Assembly (NCBI RefSeq): GCF_039649665.1
Contig: NZ_JBDJAW010000033.1
Location: 1 to 64,000 of the forward strand
Origin: Microbispora sp. ZYX-F-249
GTDB taxonomy: Bacteria; Actinomycetota; Actinomycetes; Streptosporangiales; Streptosporangiaceae
Reading direction: 5' to 3'
Length of the DNA stretch: 64,000 bases
Made by a program: the position numbers and the translations under genes. Shown piece by piece: positions 35,474 through 45,154 of this stretch (within the stretch, counting starts at the first letter, position 1; each line of letters begins with the position of its first letter). The notes beneath the pieces are model-generated. The model had not been told where the DNA came from, did no database searches, and worked only from the letters and a program-made list of their open reading frames with translations.

Positions 35474-36504
35474 CGCACGCGGTCCCGGGGCGTCCCCGGG
35501 TGGGCGCCATCGCCAGGAAGGTCGGCGGCCATCTGGTCCGCGGCCTGGCGATGATCTGGGTCGTCGCCACGATCAGCTTCGTCATCATCCGGGAGATCCC
35601 CGGCAACCCCGTGCTGGGGCAGTACGAGAGCCTGATCCAGAAGGGCATGTCGCCCGAGCAGGCCGAGCGGGCCACGGCCGTCCTGTACGGCTTCCTGCCC
35701 ACCGGCAACCTGTGGGAGCAGTACGTCGGCTACATGGGCTCGCTGCTCCACCTCGACCTCGGTCGTTCGCTCAGCACGCCCGGCGTGGAGGTGACCACGC
35801 TCATCGGCCACGCGGCCCGGTGGACCGTGCTGCCGGTGCTCGCCGGCACGCTGCTGAGCTTCCTGCTCGGCGTCACCATGGGCGTCTACGCCGCGATCAA
35901 GCGGTCCGGCAAGCTCGGCGACATGCTCGCGCTGTCCGGCTCGCTGCTGCACGGCGTGCCCGTGTACGTCATCGGCCTGCTGCTCACCGCGATCTTCGCC
36001 ACGCTGTGGCCGATCATGCCGTCGGGCGGGCCGGTGGACGTCGAGTTCGTCCCCGGCTTCAACGCCGGCTACATCGGCTCGCTGGTCCACCACGCCGTGC
36101 TGCCGGTCGTCACGTACACGCTGGCCAGCTACGGCGGGTGGATCCTCGCCATGAAGTCCAACGTGGTCGCCGTGCTCGGCGACGACTTCATCCTCGCGGC
36201 CGAGCTGCGCGGCCTGCGGCGCGGCTTCGTGTTCCGCTACCTGGCGCGCAACGCGATCCTGCCGCTGTTCACGATCCTCGCTCTGTCGATCGGCATGCTG
36301 TTCGGCGGCTCGATCTTCATCGAGCAGATCTTCAACTACCCGGGCCTCGGCCTGCTGCTCGTCAACAGCATCAGCAGCCGCGACTACGCCCTGATGGGCG
36401 GGACGTTCCTGGTGATCACGGTGGGCATCGTCGTCGCCAACATCGCCGCCGACCTGCTGTACACGGTGATCGACCCGCGGGTCAGGAGCGGAGGCGCGGC
36501 ATGA
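35470..36504 (+). CDS. peptide-type ABC transporter permease (DppB/OppB)
   Basis: A 344-residue membrane protein of the binding-protein-dependent family, with the N-terminal TISFVIIREIPGNP motif of DppB and the cytoplasmic loop LAAELRGLRRGFVFRYLARNAILP (EAA-like). The ATG at 35470 overlaps the binding-protein stop (ATGA), which defines the start against a long upstream in-frame stretch. It forms the channel with the next permease. Confidence 0.88.
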   Translation: MTHAVPGRPRVGAIARKVGGHLVRGLAMIWVVATISFVIIREIPGNPVLGQYESLIQKGMSPEQAERATAVLYGFLPTGNLWEQYVGYMGSLLHLDLGRSLSTPGVEVTTLIGHAARWTVLPVLAGTLLSFLLGVTMGVYAAIKRSGKLGDMLALSGSLLHGVPVYVIGLLLTAIFATLWPIMPSGGPVDVEFVPGFNAGYIGSLVHHAVLPVVTYTLASYGGWILAMKSNVVAVLGDDFILAAELRGLRRGFVFRYLARNAILPLFTILALSIGMLFGGSIFIEQIFNYPGLGLLLVNSISSRDYALMGGTFLVITVGIVVANIAADLLYTVIDPRVRSGGAA

Positions 36505-37433
36505 CCGTCATCGTCAGCCCCGAAGGGGCGATGCGGCCCGAGGCCGGGCCGCCCGGGACCACGCGGGCCACGCTGCGGCGCAACTTCTGGCGCGGGGTGT
36601 GGCGCGTGCTGCGGCGCAAGCCCAGCCGAATGGCGGGTGTGGTCATCGTCGCCGCGTTCGCGCTCATGGGCGTGGCCGGGCCGCTGCTCTACCCCGCCCA
36701 GCTGCCGCGCGACGACGACGCGCTGTACGCGCCGCCCAGCCTGGCGCACCCCTTCGGCACCGACTTCGAGGGCACCGACGTGCTCGCGCTGGTCGTCACC
36801 GGCGCGCGCTACGTGCTGCTGACCGGCCTGGCCACGGCCGTCATCACGGTCGCGCTCGGCACGCTCATCGGGCTGGTCGCGGGCTTCCACCGCGGCCGCT
36901 GGGACACGCTGCTCATGCGGCTGACCGACATGAACCTCGCGATCCCCGGCCTGCCGCTGCTGCTCGTGCTGTCCACCGTGTGGAAGTTCGAGAGCCCGCT
37001 GGAGATGGGCCTGGTGCTCGGGGTGCTCGGCTGGGGCGGCATCGCCCGCGCCGTGCGGTCGCAGACGCTGTCGATGCGCGAGCGCGGCTTCATCGAGGCG
37101 GCCCGCGGCCTCGGCCTGCCGACGCGGCACATCATCGGCCGCGAACTGCTGCCGAGCATGGCGCCGTACATCGCGATGAACATGCTCATCGCCGTCACCG
37201 GCGCGGTGTACGCCCAGGTGGGCCTGTTCTTCCTCGGCGTGCTGCCGTTCGAGTCGAACAACTGGGGCGTGATGCTGAACCTCGCGGTCTTCAACGGCGG
37301 GGCGCTCACCACCCCGGCCGCGCTGCCGTACCTGCTGGCCCCGCTGATCGCGATCCTGCTGCTCACCCTGGGCATCGTGCTGATCGTGGACGCGATGGAC
37401 GAGATCTTCAACCCCCGGCTGCGGGAGGAGTAG
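36501..37433 (+). CDS. peptide-type ABC transporter permease (DppC/OppC)
   Basis: A 310-residue membrane protein with the DppC N-terminal arrangement (WRVLRRKPSRMAGVVIVAAFALMG), a HPFGTDFEGTDV periplasmic motif and the EAA loop FIEAARGLGLPTRHIIGRELLP. The ATG overlaps the previous stop by four bases. It pairs with the preceding permease. Confidence 0.88.
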   Translation: MTVIVSPEGAMRPEAGPPGTTRATLRRNFWRGVWRVLRRKPSRMAGVVIVAAFALMGVAGPLLYPAQLPRDDDALYAPPSLAHPFGTDFEGTDVLALVVTGARYVLLTGLATAVITVALGTLIGLVAGFHRGRWDTLLMRLTDMNLAIPGLPLLLVLSTVWKFESPLEMGLVLGVLGWGGIARAVRSQTLSMRERGFIEAARGLGLPTRHIIGRELLPSMAPYIAMNMLIAVTGAVYAQVGLFFLGVLPFESNNWGVMLNLAVFNGGALTTPAALPYLLAPLIAILLLTLGIVLIVDAMDEIFNPRLREE

Positions 37434-37439
37434 CCCCCA

Positions 37440-38464
<1,025 letters not shown>

Positions 38465-38468
<4 letters not shown>

Positions 38469-39484
38469 TCACGGGAACCGGGATCACCAAGATCTTCAAG
38501 CAGCGCGGCGGGGTGCTCGGCGCCCGCGAGGTGCCCGCGCTGCGCGGCGTGGACTTCGCCATCGCCAAGGGCGGGGCCGTCTCGTTCATCGGCGAGTCGG
38601 GCAGCGGCAAGACCACCCTCGGCCGGATCATCGCCGGGCTGGAGACCCACGACGCCGGCGAGATCGTGATCGACGGCGTGCCGATGTCGTCGCTGAGCCA
38701 CCGCGCGCGGCAGCCGTACTTCCGGCGGGTCCAGCTCATCCACCAGGACCCCTACTCCGCGCTCAACCCCACCCGGACGATCCACCAGACGCTGGAGGCG
38801 CCGCTGCGGCTGCGCGCCAAGCAGACGGGCCGCCTGAGGTCGTGGGTCGACGGGCGGGCCGAAGAACTGCTGGCGATGGTCGGCATCGACCCCGGCTACG
38901 TGCTCCCGCGCTACCCCCACCAGCTGTCGGGCGGCATGCGCCAGCGCGTGGTGATCGCCCGCGCGCTCACCATGGACCCCGAGGTCCTCGTCGCCGACGA
39001 GGCCGTCTCGATGATCGACGTGTCGCTGCGCCTGGGCATCCTCGCGCTGCTGAAGGACCTGCGCGAGCGGCTCGGCGTGGGCGTGCTGTTCATCACCCAC
39101 GACATCGCCACCGCCCGCTACATCGGCGACGACGGCGAGCTGTACGTGCTCTACCGCGGCCAGGTCGTCGAGCGGGGCGCCACCGAGAAGATCATCGCCG
39201 ACCCGGTCCACCCGTACACGCAGTCGCTGCTGTCGGCGATCCCGGTGCTGCACGGCCTGGAACGGCCGGGCGCGGAGCGGGTGGTGCCGCGGGAGATGCA
39301 GCGGGAGGGGCTGCCCGACGGCGGGTGCCTGTTCGCGCGGCGCTGCCCGTTCAGCACGGAGCGCTGCGAGAGCGAGATGCCCGTGCTGGGCCGCGACGGC
39401 GGGCCCGGAGCGGAGACTGAGCAGGAGTACGCCTGCTTCCATCCCGAGCGGCGCAGCGTGATCCCGGTGGGGGTGGGGGAGTGA
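38465..39484 (+). CDS. peptide-type ABC transporter ATPase (DppF/OppF)
   Basis: A 339-residue ATPase with Walker A GESGSGKTT, signature LSGGMRQRV and the C-terminal Cys motif (GGCLFARRCPFSTERC). Its Walker B reads VLVADEAVSMID, with Ala for the usual Pro after DE and Ile for Leu near the D-loop; the catalytic Glu is kept. The GTG start overlaps the previous stop (GTGA). Last transport subunit of the operon; the GNAT gene follows by another GTGA overlap. Confidence 0.88.
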
Positions 39485-40371
39485 CGGACATCGTCCCCGT
39501 CGCCGTCGACGACCGCGTGGCGGACGTCGCGGCCGCCGCTCTCTGGGCGGACGCCGCGGACGCCCCGCTGCTCGTCCGGCGGCTCGCCGCCCCGCCGCCG
39601 GAGCGCGAGTGGACCGTCCTGTCCACTCCCGGCCGTGAGGGCGTCGTGTTCGCCTCGATCGGCGCGGACGGCGCGGGCCACGTCACCGGCCACGTCGACC
39701 TGGTCGCCGTGGACCCCGCCGCGCAGGGCCGGGGGATCGGGCGGGCGCTGGTCGGCGCGGCCGAGGAGTGGATGCGGGCGCACGGCGCCGCCGAGTCGAG
39801 GTTCGCCGGCAACCCGCCCTGCTACGCCTGGCCCGGCATCGACGTGCGCTACACCCCGGCGGCCTGCCTCGCCGAGCGCCTGGGATACGAGCGGTACCGC
39901 GTCGCCTGGAACATGACGGCCGTCCTGCCGGCCCGCTACGACGAGGCCGAGCACGAGGCCGACCTGGCGAGGCTCGCCGCCGCCGGGGTCACGGTCGCGG
40001 CGGCCGCCGCCGACCGCGCGAGGATCGCCGACTTCGTGCGCGAGCAGTGGAACGACAAGTGGGCCTGGGAGGCCGAGCAGGCGACCGGTCTCCACTATGC
40101 CTTCCGCGACGGGGCCTTCCGCGACGGGGAGATCCTCGGCTTCGCCGCCTGGGGTGCCCGGCCGCTGTGGTTCGGGCCGATGGGCACGGCCGAGGCCGCA
40201 CGCGGGCTCGGCGTGGGCCGGGTGCTGCTGCGCCGCTGCCTCGCCGAGCAGGCCGCCGCGGGGCAGACGTCCACGCAGATCGGCTGGGTCGGCCCGCTCC
40301 GCTTCTACTCCCGGGCGGTGGGCGCCCGCGCCGAGCGGGTCTTCTGGCTCTACCGCCGCCCGCTGGGCTGA
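39481..40371 (+). CDS. double-domain GNAT acetyltransferase
   Basis: A 296-residue protein of two GNAT halves. The first carries VDPAAQGRGIGRALVG, the acetyl-CoA pyrophosphate-binding motif; the second has ARGLGVGRVLLRRCL. Both keep the Gly-rich signature, so both may bind cofactor. The gene overlaps the ATPase stop by four bases and probably shares its operon, so its substrate may be an imported muropeptide-derived amino acid or amino sugar. It converges with namZ, two bases apart. Confidence 0.82.
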   Translation: MTDIVPVAVDDRVADVAAAALWADAADAPLLVRRLAAPPPEREWTVLSTPGREGVVFASIGADGAGHVTGHVDLVAVDPAAQGRGIGRALVGAAEEWMRAHGAAESRFAGNPPCYAWPGIDVRYTPAACLAERLGYERYRVAWNMTAVLPARYDEAEHEADLARLAAAGVTVAAAAADRARIADFVREQWNDKWAWEAEQATGLHYAFRDGAFRDGEILGFAAWGARPLWFGPMGTAEAARGLGVGRVLLRRCLAEQAAAGQTSTQIGWVGPLRFYSRAVGARAERVFWLYRRPLG

Positions 40372-40373
40372 TG

Positions 40374-41480
40374 TCAGCCGTACAGCAGATCGCCGTGGGG
40401 CGGGCCCGGCGGGGGGCACAGCTCCCGGGGGTCGCGGCCCGCCTCCAGGTGCTCGCGCAGCGACGCCGAGCCCCACAGCAGGTCGAGGAACGGCTCGCAG
40501 GCGAAGTCACCCGGATAGAGGGCGCGCAGCGCGTGCAGGACGGACACGCCCGTGCGCACCGGCAGGAAGGCCCGCCGATCGGTCACGTGCAGCTGCGCGC
40601 CGCGCACCACGACGCCCGCGTGCCTGCCGAACGTCGGGGTGAACCACGTGTCGCGGAAGCGCACGCCGGGCAGGCCGAGACCGTTCAGCGCCGCGGCGAA
40701 CCGGCCGTCCGCGTACGGCGCGCCGACCAGCTCGAACGGCCGGGTCGTGCCGCGGCCCTCGGCGGCGTTCACGCCCTCCAGCAGCCCGGTGCCCGGATAG
40801 ACCAGGGCGGTGTCGAGGGTCGGCATGTTGGCCGACGGCATCACCCAGGGCAGCCCGGTGCGGTCGAAATGCCACTCCCTGCGCCAGCCCTCCATCGGCA
40901 CGACCTCCAGCTCGGCGCCGAGCTCGCGGCTGACGGTCGACGCGATCTCGCCCGGCGTGAGGCCGTGCCGTACGGGCAGGGCGGCGCGGCCGACGAAACT
41001 CGCGAACGCCGGGTCGAGCAGCGGGCCCTCGGCCACATCGCCGCCGATCGGGTTGGGCCGGTCGAGCACGGTGAACCGCAGCCCGAGCCGGGCCGCAGAG
41101 CCCATCAGGTCGTACATCGTCCAGACGTAGGTGTAGAAACGCGTGCCCACGTCGCACACGTCGAAGACGATCGCCTCCACCCCGGACGACGCGACCAGCG
41201 CGTCCAGGTCCGCGCCCGACCGCTGGTAGGTGTCGAGCACGGGCAGGCCGGTGACCGGGTCGACGGTGTCGCCCTCGCCGCCGCCCGCCTGGGCCGTGCC
41301 GCGCAGGCCGTGCTCGGGGCTGAACAGCGTGGTCACGGGCACTCCGGCGGCCAGCAGGGCCGGTGCGGCGGCGGTCAGATCGGGCAGGACTCCGGTGGGG
41401 TTGGTGACGAGGCCCACCCGCTCCCAGCCGGCCTTCGGCGCGCCCACCAGCAGCTCAAGCCCTGTACGCACGCGATCCAT
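40374..41480 (-). CDS. namZ: DUF1343 exo-beta-N-acetylmuramidase (NamZ-like)
   Basis: A 368-residue protein of family DUF1343, represented by Bacillus YbbC/NamZ, which removes MurNAc from the non-reducing end of murein fragments (established). Family stretches include RVGLVTNPTGV, TLFSPEHGLRG and DVGTRFYTYVWTMYD. There is no signal peptide, so it may act inside the cell on imported fragments, unlike the exported Bacillus protein. The start is ATG at 41480, after GGAG; a longer reading from 41522 would overlap murQ. The gene is divergent from murQ with a 29-base gap. Confidence 0.85.
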   Translation of the reverse strand: MDRVRTGLELLVGAPKAGWERVGLVTNPTGVLPDLTAAAPALLAAGVPVTTLFSPEHGLRGTAQAGGGEGDTVDPVTGLPVLDTYQRSGADLDALVASSGVEAIVFDVCDVGTRFYTYVWTMYDLMGSAARLGLRFTVLDRPNPIGGDVAEGPLLDPAFASFVGRAALPVRHGLTPGEIASTVSRELGAELEVVPMEGWRREWHFDRTGLPWVMPSANMPTLDTALVYPGTGLLEGVNAAEGRGTTRPFELVGAPYADGRFAAALNGLGLPGVRFRDTWFTPTFGRHAGVVVRGAQLHVTDRRAFLPVRTGVSVLHALRALYPGDFACEPFLDLLWGSASLREHLEAGRDPRELCPPPGPPHGDLLYG

Positions 41481-41509
41481 AAGCACTCCGAAGCCGAGGA
41501 ACCACGACC

Positions 41510-42412
41510 ATGACGCATTCACTCGCCGCTCTCGCCACCGAACAGAGCGATCCCCGCTTCAGCGCCATCGACACGTTGCCGACGGAGGAGATCGCGCGGC
41601 TCATGAACGCCGCCGACGCCGCCGTCCCCGCCGCGGTGGGCCGGGCCGTCCCGGCGATCTCCGCGGCCGTCGACGCGATCGCGGCGCGGATGGCCGACGG
41701 GGGCAGGCTCCTCTACGTCGGCGCGGGCACCTCCGGGCGGCTCGCGGTGCTCGACGCCTCCGAGTGCCCGCCGACCTTCGGCACGCACCCCGACCTGGTC
41801 CAGGGCATCATCGCGGGCGGCGAGGCCGCGCTGGTGCGGTCCGTCGAGGGCGCCGAGGACGACGCCGAGGCGGGCGCCGCCGTGATCCGCGGCAAGCACG
41901 TCGGCCCGCTCGACTCCGTCGTGGGCATCTCCGCCAGCGGGCGCGCGCCGTACGTCGTCGCGGCGGTCGAGCAGGCCCGGCGGCTCGGCGCGCTGACCGT
42001 GGGCCTGGCCTGCAACACCGGCACCCCGCTCGCGCGGGCGGCCGACCACGCCGTCGAGGTCATCGTGGGACCCGAGGTGGTCACCGGCTCGACGCGGCTG
42101 AAGGCCGGCACGGCCCAGAAGCTGGTCCTCAACATGATCTCCACGATCACGATGATCAGGTCGGGCCGGACGTACGGGAACTTCATGGTCGACGTCGTGG
42201 CCAGCAACTCCAAGCTGGTCGACCGGGCGGCCCGCATCGTCTCCGACATCACCGGCACGCAGGTGCCGCGGGCCCGGGAGGTCCTGGAGAACGCCGGGCG
42301 GGACGTGAAGACGGCCGTCGTGATGATCGAGCGCGGCGTGGGCGCCGACGACGCCCGGGCGCTGCTCGCGGCGCACGGCAACCGCCTCGGCCCGGCGCTG
42401 CACAGTGCTTGA
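41510..42412 (+). CDS. murQ: N-acetylmuramic acid 6-phosphate etherase
   Basis: A 300-residue SIS-domain lyase that cleaves the lactyl ether of MurNAc-6-phosphate, giving GlcNAc-6-phosphate and D-lactate. MurQ hallmarks are IDTLPTEEIARLMN, YVGAGTSGRLAVLDASECPPTF, GISASGRAPYV and TGSTRLKAGTAQKLVLNM, where the catalytic Glu residues lie. ATG 41510 follows CCGAGGA. The last codon sits in a 15-base tandem array that runs into the serine-hydrolase gene. Its substrate would come from the BadF kinase acting on MurNAc released by NamZ or NagZ. Confidence 0.95.
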   Translation: MTHSLAALATEQSDPRFSAIDTLPTEEIARLMNAADAAVPAAVGRAVPAISAAVDAIAARMADGGRLLYVGAGTSGRLAVLDASECPPTFGTHPDLVQGIIAGGEAALVRSVEGAEDDAEAGAAVIRGKHVGPLDSVVGISASGRAPYVVAAVEQARRLGALTVGLACNTGTPLARAADHAVEVIVGPEVVTGSTRLKAGTAQKLVLNMISTITMIRSGRTYGNFMVDVVASNSKLVDRAARIVSDITGTQVPRAREVLENAGRDVKTAVVMIERGVGADDARALLAAHGNRLGPALHSA

Positions 42413-42465
42413 TGACACGGTGCTTGATGACACGGTGCTTGATGACACGGTGCTTGATGACACGG
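42406..42465 (+). repeat. four tandem 15-base units spanning the murQ stop and serine-hydrolase start
   Basis: TGCTTGATGACACGG occurs four times without interruption; the fourth copy has one change (CGCCT follows). The first copy contains the murQ stop codon (TGA at 42410). Each unit also contains ATGA, so in-frame ATG codons for the next gene occur at 42412, 42427, 42442 and 42457. As the unit is five codons long, changes in copy number keep the frame. Confidence 0.9.
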
Positions 42466-42486
42466 CGCCTGACGGGACCTGAGCAC

Positions 42487-43506
42487 ATGATTGAGGACGT
42501 CCTGCGGGCCGCGGTGCCCGAGGTCGCCTCGGCGGCGGTCGCGCTGATCGCGGTCGACGGCCGCACGGTCGCCGGGGCCGCCGTGGGGGAGGCCGTGCGG
42601 TACGCCGATCCGTCCGGGGGGCTGCTGCCGGAGCGGCCGCCCGTGTCGGTGGACGCGCTGTTCGACATCGCCTCCCTGACCAAGATGTTCACCGCCGCGG
42701 TGCTGGTCTCGCTGGCGCAGGAGGGCGCGCTCGGCCTCGACGAGCCGGTGGCCGCCCGGCTGCCCCGGTTCTACGGGCACCGGCCCGGGATCACCGTCCG
42801 GCACCTGCTGACGCATTCGGCGGGCCTGCCCGCGAGCCGCCGGGTGGAGAAGGAACCGGAGGAGACCCGCTGGGACCTCGTGCTGTCCACCCCGGTTGAG
42901 GGGCCGCCGGGCACGCACCTGTACTCGGACGTCGGCATGATCACGGCCGGGCGGGTGGCGGAGGCCGCCGGCGGGGCGCCGCTGGACGTGCTCGTACGCG
43001 AGCGGGTCACCCGGCCGCTCGGCCTCGGCGCCACGACGTACGGGCCGGTCGATCGGGGCCGCGCCGTGGCCACGGAGTTCAAGCGCGGCACGTGCGTCAG
43101 GGGACAGGTGCACGACGAGACCGCCCACGCGCTGGGCGGCGTGACCGGGCACGCGGGGCTGTTCTCCACCGCCGCCGACCTCGTGCGCTTCGGCGAGGCG
43201 CTGCGCACCGGCGGCGGCCCGATCCTGTCTCCCGAATGGACCGCCGAGATGCTGCGCGACCAGGGGGTCCCGGGCGCCGCGTTCCGCCAGGGGCTCGGGG
43301 TGCGGATCGGCGATCCCGCCATCGTGGGGCCGCTCACGGACGCGTTCGGCCACTCGGGCTTCACCGGCACGTCGCTGGTCGTCGACCCCGCCCGCCGGCT
43401 GACCGTCGTGCTGCTCACCAACAACGTGCACCCCCTCCGGGGGCGGCCCGGCATCCGCGACCTGCGGCACGCCGTCGCGGCGGAGGCGCTGCGCCTGGCC
43501 GGCTGA
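42487..43506 (+). CDS. beta-lactamase-fold serine hydrolase (AmiE/YbbE-like candidate)
   Basis: A 339-residue serine hydrolase of the class C beta-lactamase/DD-peptidase family: Ser-x-x-Lys in DIASLTKMF, Tyr-Ser-Asp in LYSDVGMI and a His-Ser-Gly motif (GHSGFTGTS) in place of KTG. No signal peptide is seen. In Bacillus, the murein-recycling cluster includes YbbE, reported as the amidase AmiE, of this broad family, so a role on muropeptides is plausible. I list the ATG at 42487, where the domain starts. Earlier in-frame ATGs in the tandem repeat, the first overlapping the murQ stop, could add CLMTR pentapeptides. Confidence 0.8.
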   Translation: MIEDVLRAAVPEVASAAVALIAVDGRTVAGAAVGEAVRYADPSGGLLPERPPVSVDALFDIASLTKMFTAAVLVSLAQEGALGLDEPVAARLPRFYGHRPGITVRHLLTHSAGLPASRRVEKEPEETRWDLVLSTPVEGPPGTHLYSDVGMITAGRVAEAAGGAPLDVLVRERVTRPLGLGATTYGPVDRGRAVATEFKRGTCVRGQVHDETAHALGGVTGHAGLFSTAADLVRFGEALRTGGGPILSPEWTAEMLRDQGVPGAAFRQGLGVRIGDPAIVGPLTDAFGHSGFTGTSLVVDPARRLTVVLLTNNVHPLRGRPGIRDLRHAVAAEALRLAG

Positions 43507-43587
43507 TGTTTGATCGTCCTCGTCCGGGTCAGTAGGGAGAACGTTCGGCAGGCAGACCGATCCGTCCCCCCAAGGAGAGGAGCCGTG

Positions 43588-44400
43588 ATGACGACCGCGC
43601 ATCAGGCGGGCCGGCGGCTGGAAGGCACGGCCCGGAGAGCGGCCGACCATCCTGTCCTGGAGAAGCTCGCCAAGGTCGGGTTCGCCGCCCGGGGCGTCCT
43701 GTACGCGATCATCGGCCTGGTCGCCCTCCACATCGCCTTCGGCGGGGGAGGGGAGGCCGACAAGAGCAGCGCGATCCACATCGTGCGCGAATCGCCCCTG
43801 GGCGACACCCTCCTGTGGATCATGGCCGTCGGCTTGGCCGCGCTGGCGATCTGGCAGGTCTCCGAGGCCGTCTGGGGCCGTCCCGAGGTCAAGGACCGCG
43901 TGGAGTCCGTGTCCAGGGCCGTCGTCTACGCGGCCCTCGTGTTCTCGATGGTGGCCCTGCTCACCCGGAACAAGCCCGCCTCCTCGTCCGACAGCCAGTC
44001 GCAGGACGTCACCAAGGCGCTGTTCGAGCTGCCGGGCGGCCAGTTCCTGGTCGGCCTGCTGGCGCTCGGCGTGATCGCCCTCGGCGTCTACTGGATCTAC
44101 GAGGGCTGGACCGAGAAGTTCATGAAGGACATGCACGTGACCGAGCCCCGCGCCCGCGGCGTCGTGGTCAAGCTCGGCAAGGCCGGCTACATCGCCCGCG
44201 GCGTGATCGCGCTGGCCGCCGGCGTCCTGATCGGCAAGGCCGCACTCACCTACGACCCCGACAAGGCGGCCGGCATCGACGGCGCGCTCAAGGCGCTCGC
44301 CGACACCCCGGCCGGTCCCTGGCTGCTCGTCGTGGTCGCGCTCGGCCTGGTGCTGTTCGCCGTCTACTGCTTTGCCGAGGCGCGCTGGCACCGCGTCTGA
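43588..44400 (+). CDS. DUF1206 six-helix membrane protein
   Basis: A 270-residue membrane protein made of three repeats of two helices: GFAARGVLYAIIGLVAL, SRAVVYAALVFSMVAL and GYIARGVIALAAGVLIG. That is the arrangement of family DUF1206, with a Gly-Arg-Gly at each first helix. Function unknown. AAGGAGAGGAG precedes GTG 43585 and ATG 43588; either may be used. It converges with the TetR gene at a good terminator. Confidence 0.85.
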   Translation: MTTAHQAGRRLEGTARRAADHPVLEKLAKVGFAARGVLYAIIGLVALHIAFGGGGEADKSSAIHIVRESPLGDTLLWIMAVGLAALAIWQVSEAVWGRPEVKDRVESVSRAVVYAALVFSMVALLTRNKPASSSDSQSQDVTKALFELPGGQFLVGLLALGVIALGVYWIYEGWTEKFMKDMHVTEPRARGVVVKLGKAGYIARGVIALAAGVLIGKAALTYDPDKAAGIDGALKALADTPAGPWLLVVVALGLVLFAVYCFAEARWHRV

Positions 44401-44408
44401 GTGAATCC

Positions 44409-44440
44409 GCCGGGGCGACGTCTCAGGCCGTCGCCCCGGC
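44409..44440. terminator. bidirectional terminator overlapping the TetR 3' end
   Basis: GCCGGGGCGACG and CGTCGCCCCGGC are perfect 12-base arms with an eight-base loop. It lies between the converging DUF1206 and TetR genes and includes the last codons of the TetR gene. Confidence 0.75.
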
Positions 44441-45010
44441 TTCCGCGTGTCGCAGGCCGTCCATGAGCAGGTCGAGCAGCCGCCCGGCCTGCTCGCGTCT
44501 GTCCGGCTCCACAGTGGCCAGGCAGATGCCGTTCATCCCCACCAGCAGGTCCTCGGCTGTCACGTCCCCCCGCAGGATCCCGGCCTCGACCCCTGCCCCG
44601 AGCAGCGTGCCGATCGCGCCGATCAGCAGGTCGCGACTGTTCTCGTACGGGTTCGCGCCCGCGGCGATGACGACCCGCAACGCGTCGGCCATGCCGCGCT
44701 TGGTCGCGAGGTAGCCGGCCGCCCGGTCCATCCAGGCGCGCAGCGCCACGTCGGGCGGCATCTCCTTCAGCAGCTCGGTCGCGACGTCGCACAGCTTCAC
44801 CAGCTCGTTGCGGTAGGCCGCCTCGATCAACGCCTCCCTCGTGGGGAAGTGGCGGTAGAGCGTCCCGATGCCGACGCCCGCCTCCTTCGCGATCGCGTCG
44901 AGCGTGACGTCCGGCCCGTCGTGTGAGAACGCCCGTACGGCGACGTCGAGCAGTCGCTCGCGGTTGCGCCGGGCGTCAGCGCGCAACGGCTTGGGTCCGG
45001 GGGTGGACAC
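44423..45010 (-). CDS. TetR-family repressor of the adjacent SDR gene
   Basis: A 195-residue TetR regulator with the N-terminal helix-turn-helix ERLLDVAVRAFSHDGPDVTL ... EAGVGIGTLYRHF and a TetR C-terminal ligand domain with an LMDGLRHA-type end. GTG 45010 follows GGAGGAG. It is divergent from an SDR across 144 bases that contain two matching palindromes, so repression of both genes is well supported. The ligand is unknown. Confidence 0.87.
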   Translation of the reverse strand: MSTPGPKPLRADARRNRERLLDVAVRAFSHDGPDVTLDAIAKEAGVGIGTLYRHFPTREALIEAAYRNELVKLCDVATELLKEMPPDVALRAWMDRAAGYLATKRGMADALRVVIAAGANPYENSRDLLIGAIGTLLGAGVEAGILRGDVTAEDLLVGMNGICLATVEPDRREQAGRLLDLLMDGLRHAEAGATA

Positions 45011-45035
45011 GGCTCCTCCACGCAGGTGCGGGTTG

Positions 45036-45089
45036 CTAACCGGAGGATTCTCCGGTTAGAGTCGTCGACGTACCGGAGGATCCTCCGGT
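45036..45089. promoter_or_regulatory. twin TetR operators (ACCGGAGGAT-type palindromes)
   Basis: The 24 bases 45036-45059 form a near-perfect palindrome with arms CTAACCGGAG/CTCCGGTTAG. The 18 bases 45072-45089 (ACCGGAGGATCCTCCGGT) are a perfect palindrome sharing the same arms. Centres are 33 bases apart, three helical turns. Both lie in the gap between the TetR and SDR genes, so I assign them to this regulator. Confidence 0.75.
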
Positions 45090-45154
45090 TTCCTCATTGT
45101 AGCGGCCGGGGTCGTCGCGGATCCCCGCGCCGCCGTACGGGACGGGGACGGGAC

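Noticed and set aside
42406-42465. Tandem repeat as part of the murQ protein
   Set aside because: The murQ frame stops inside the first unit at 42410-42412.
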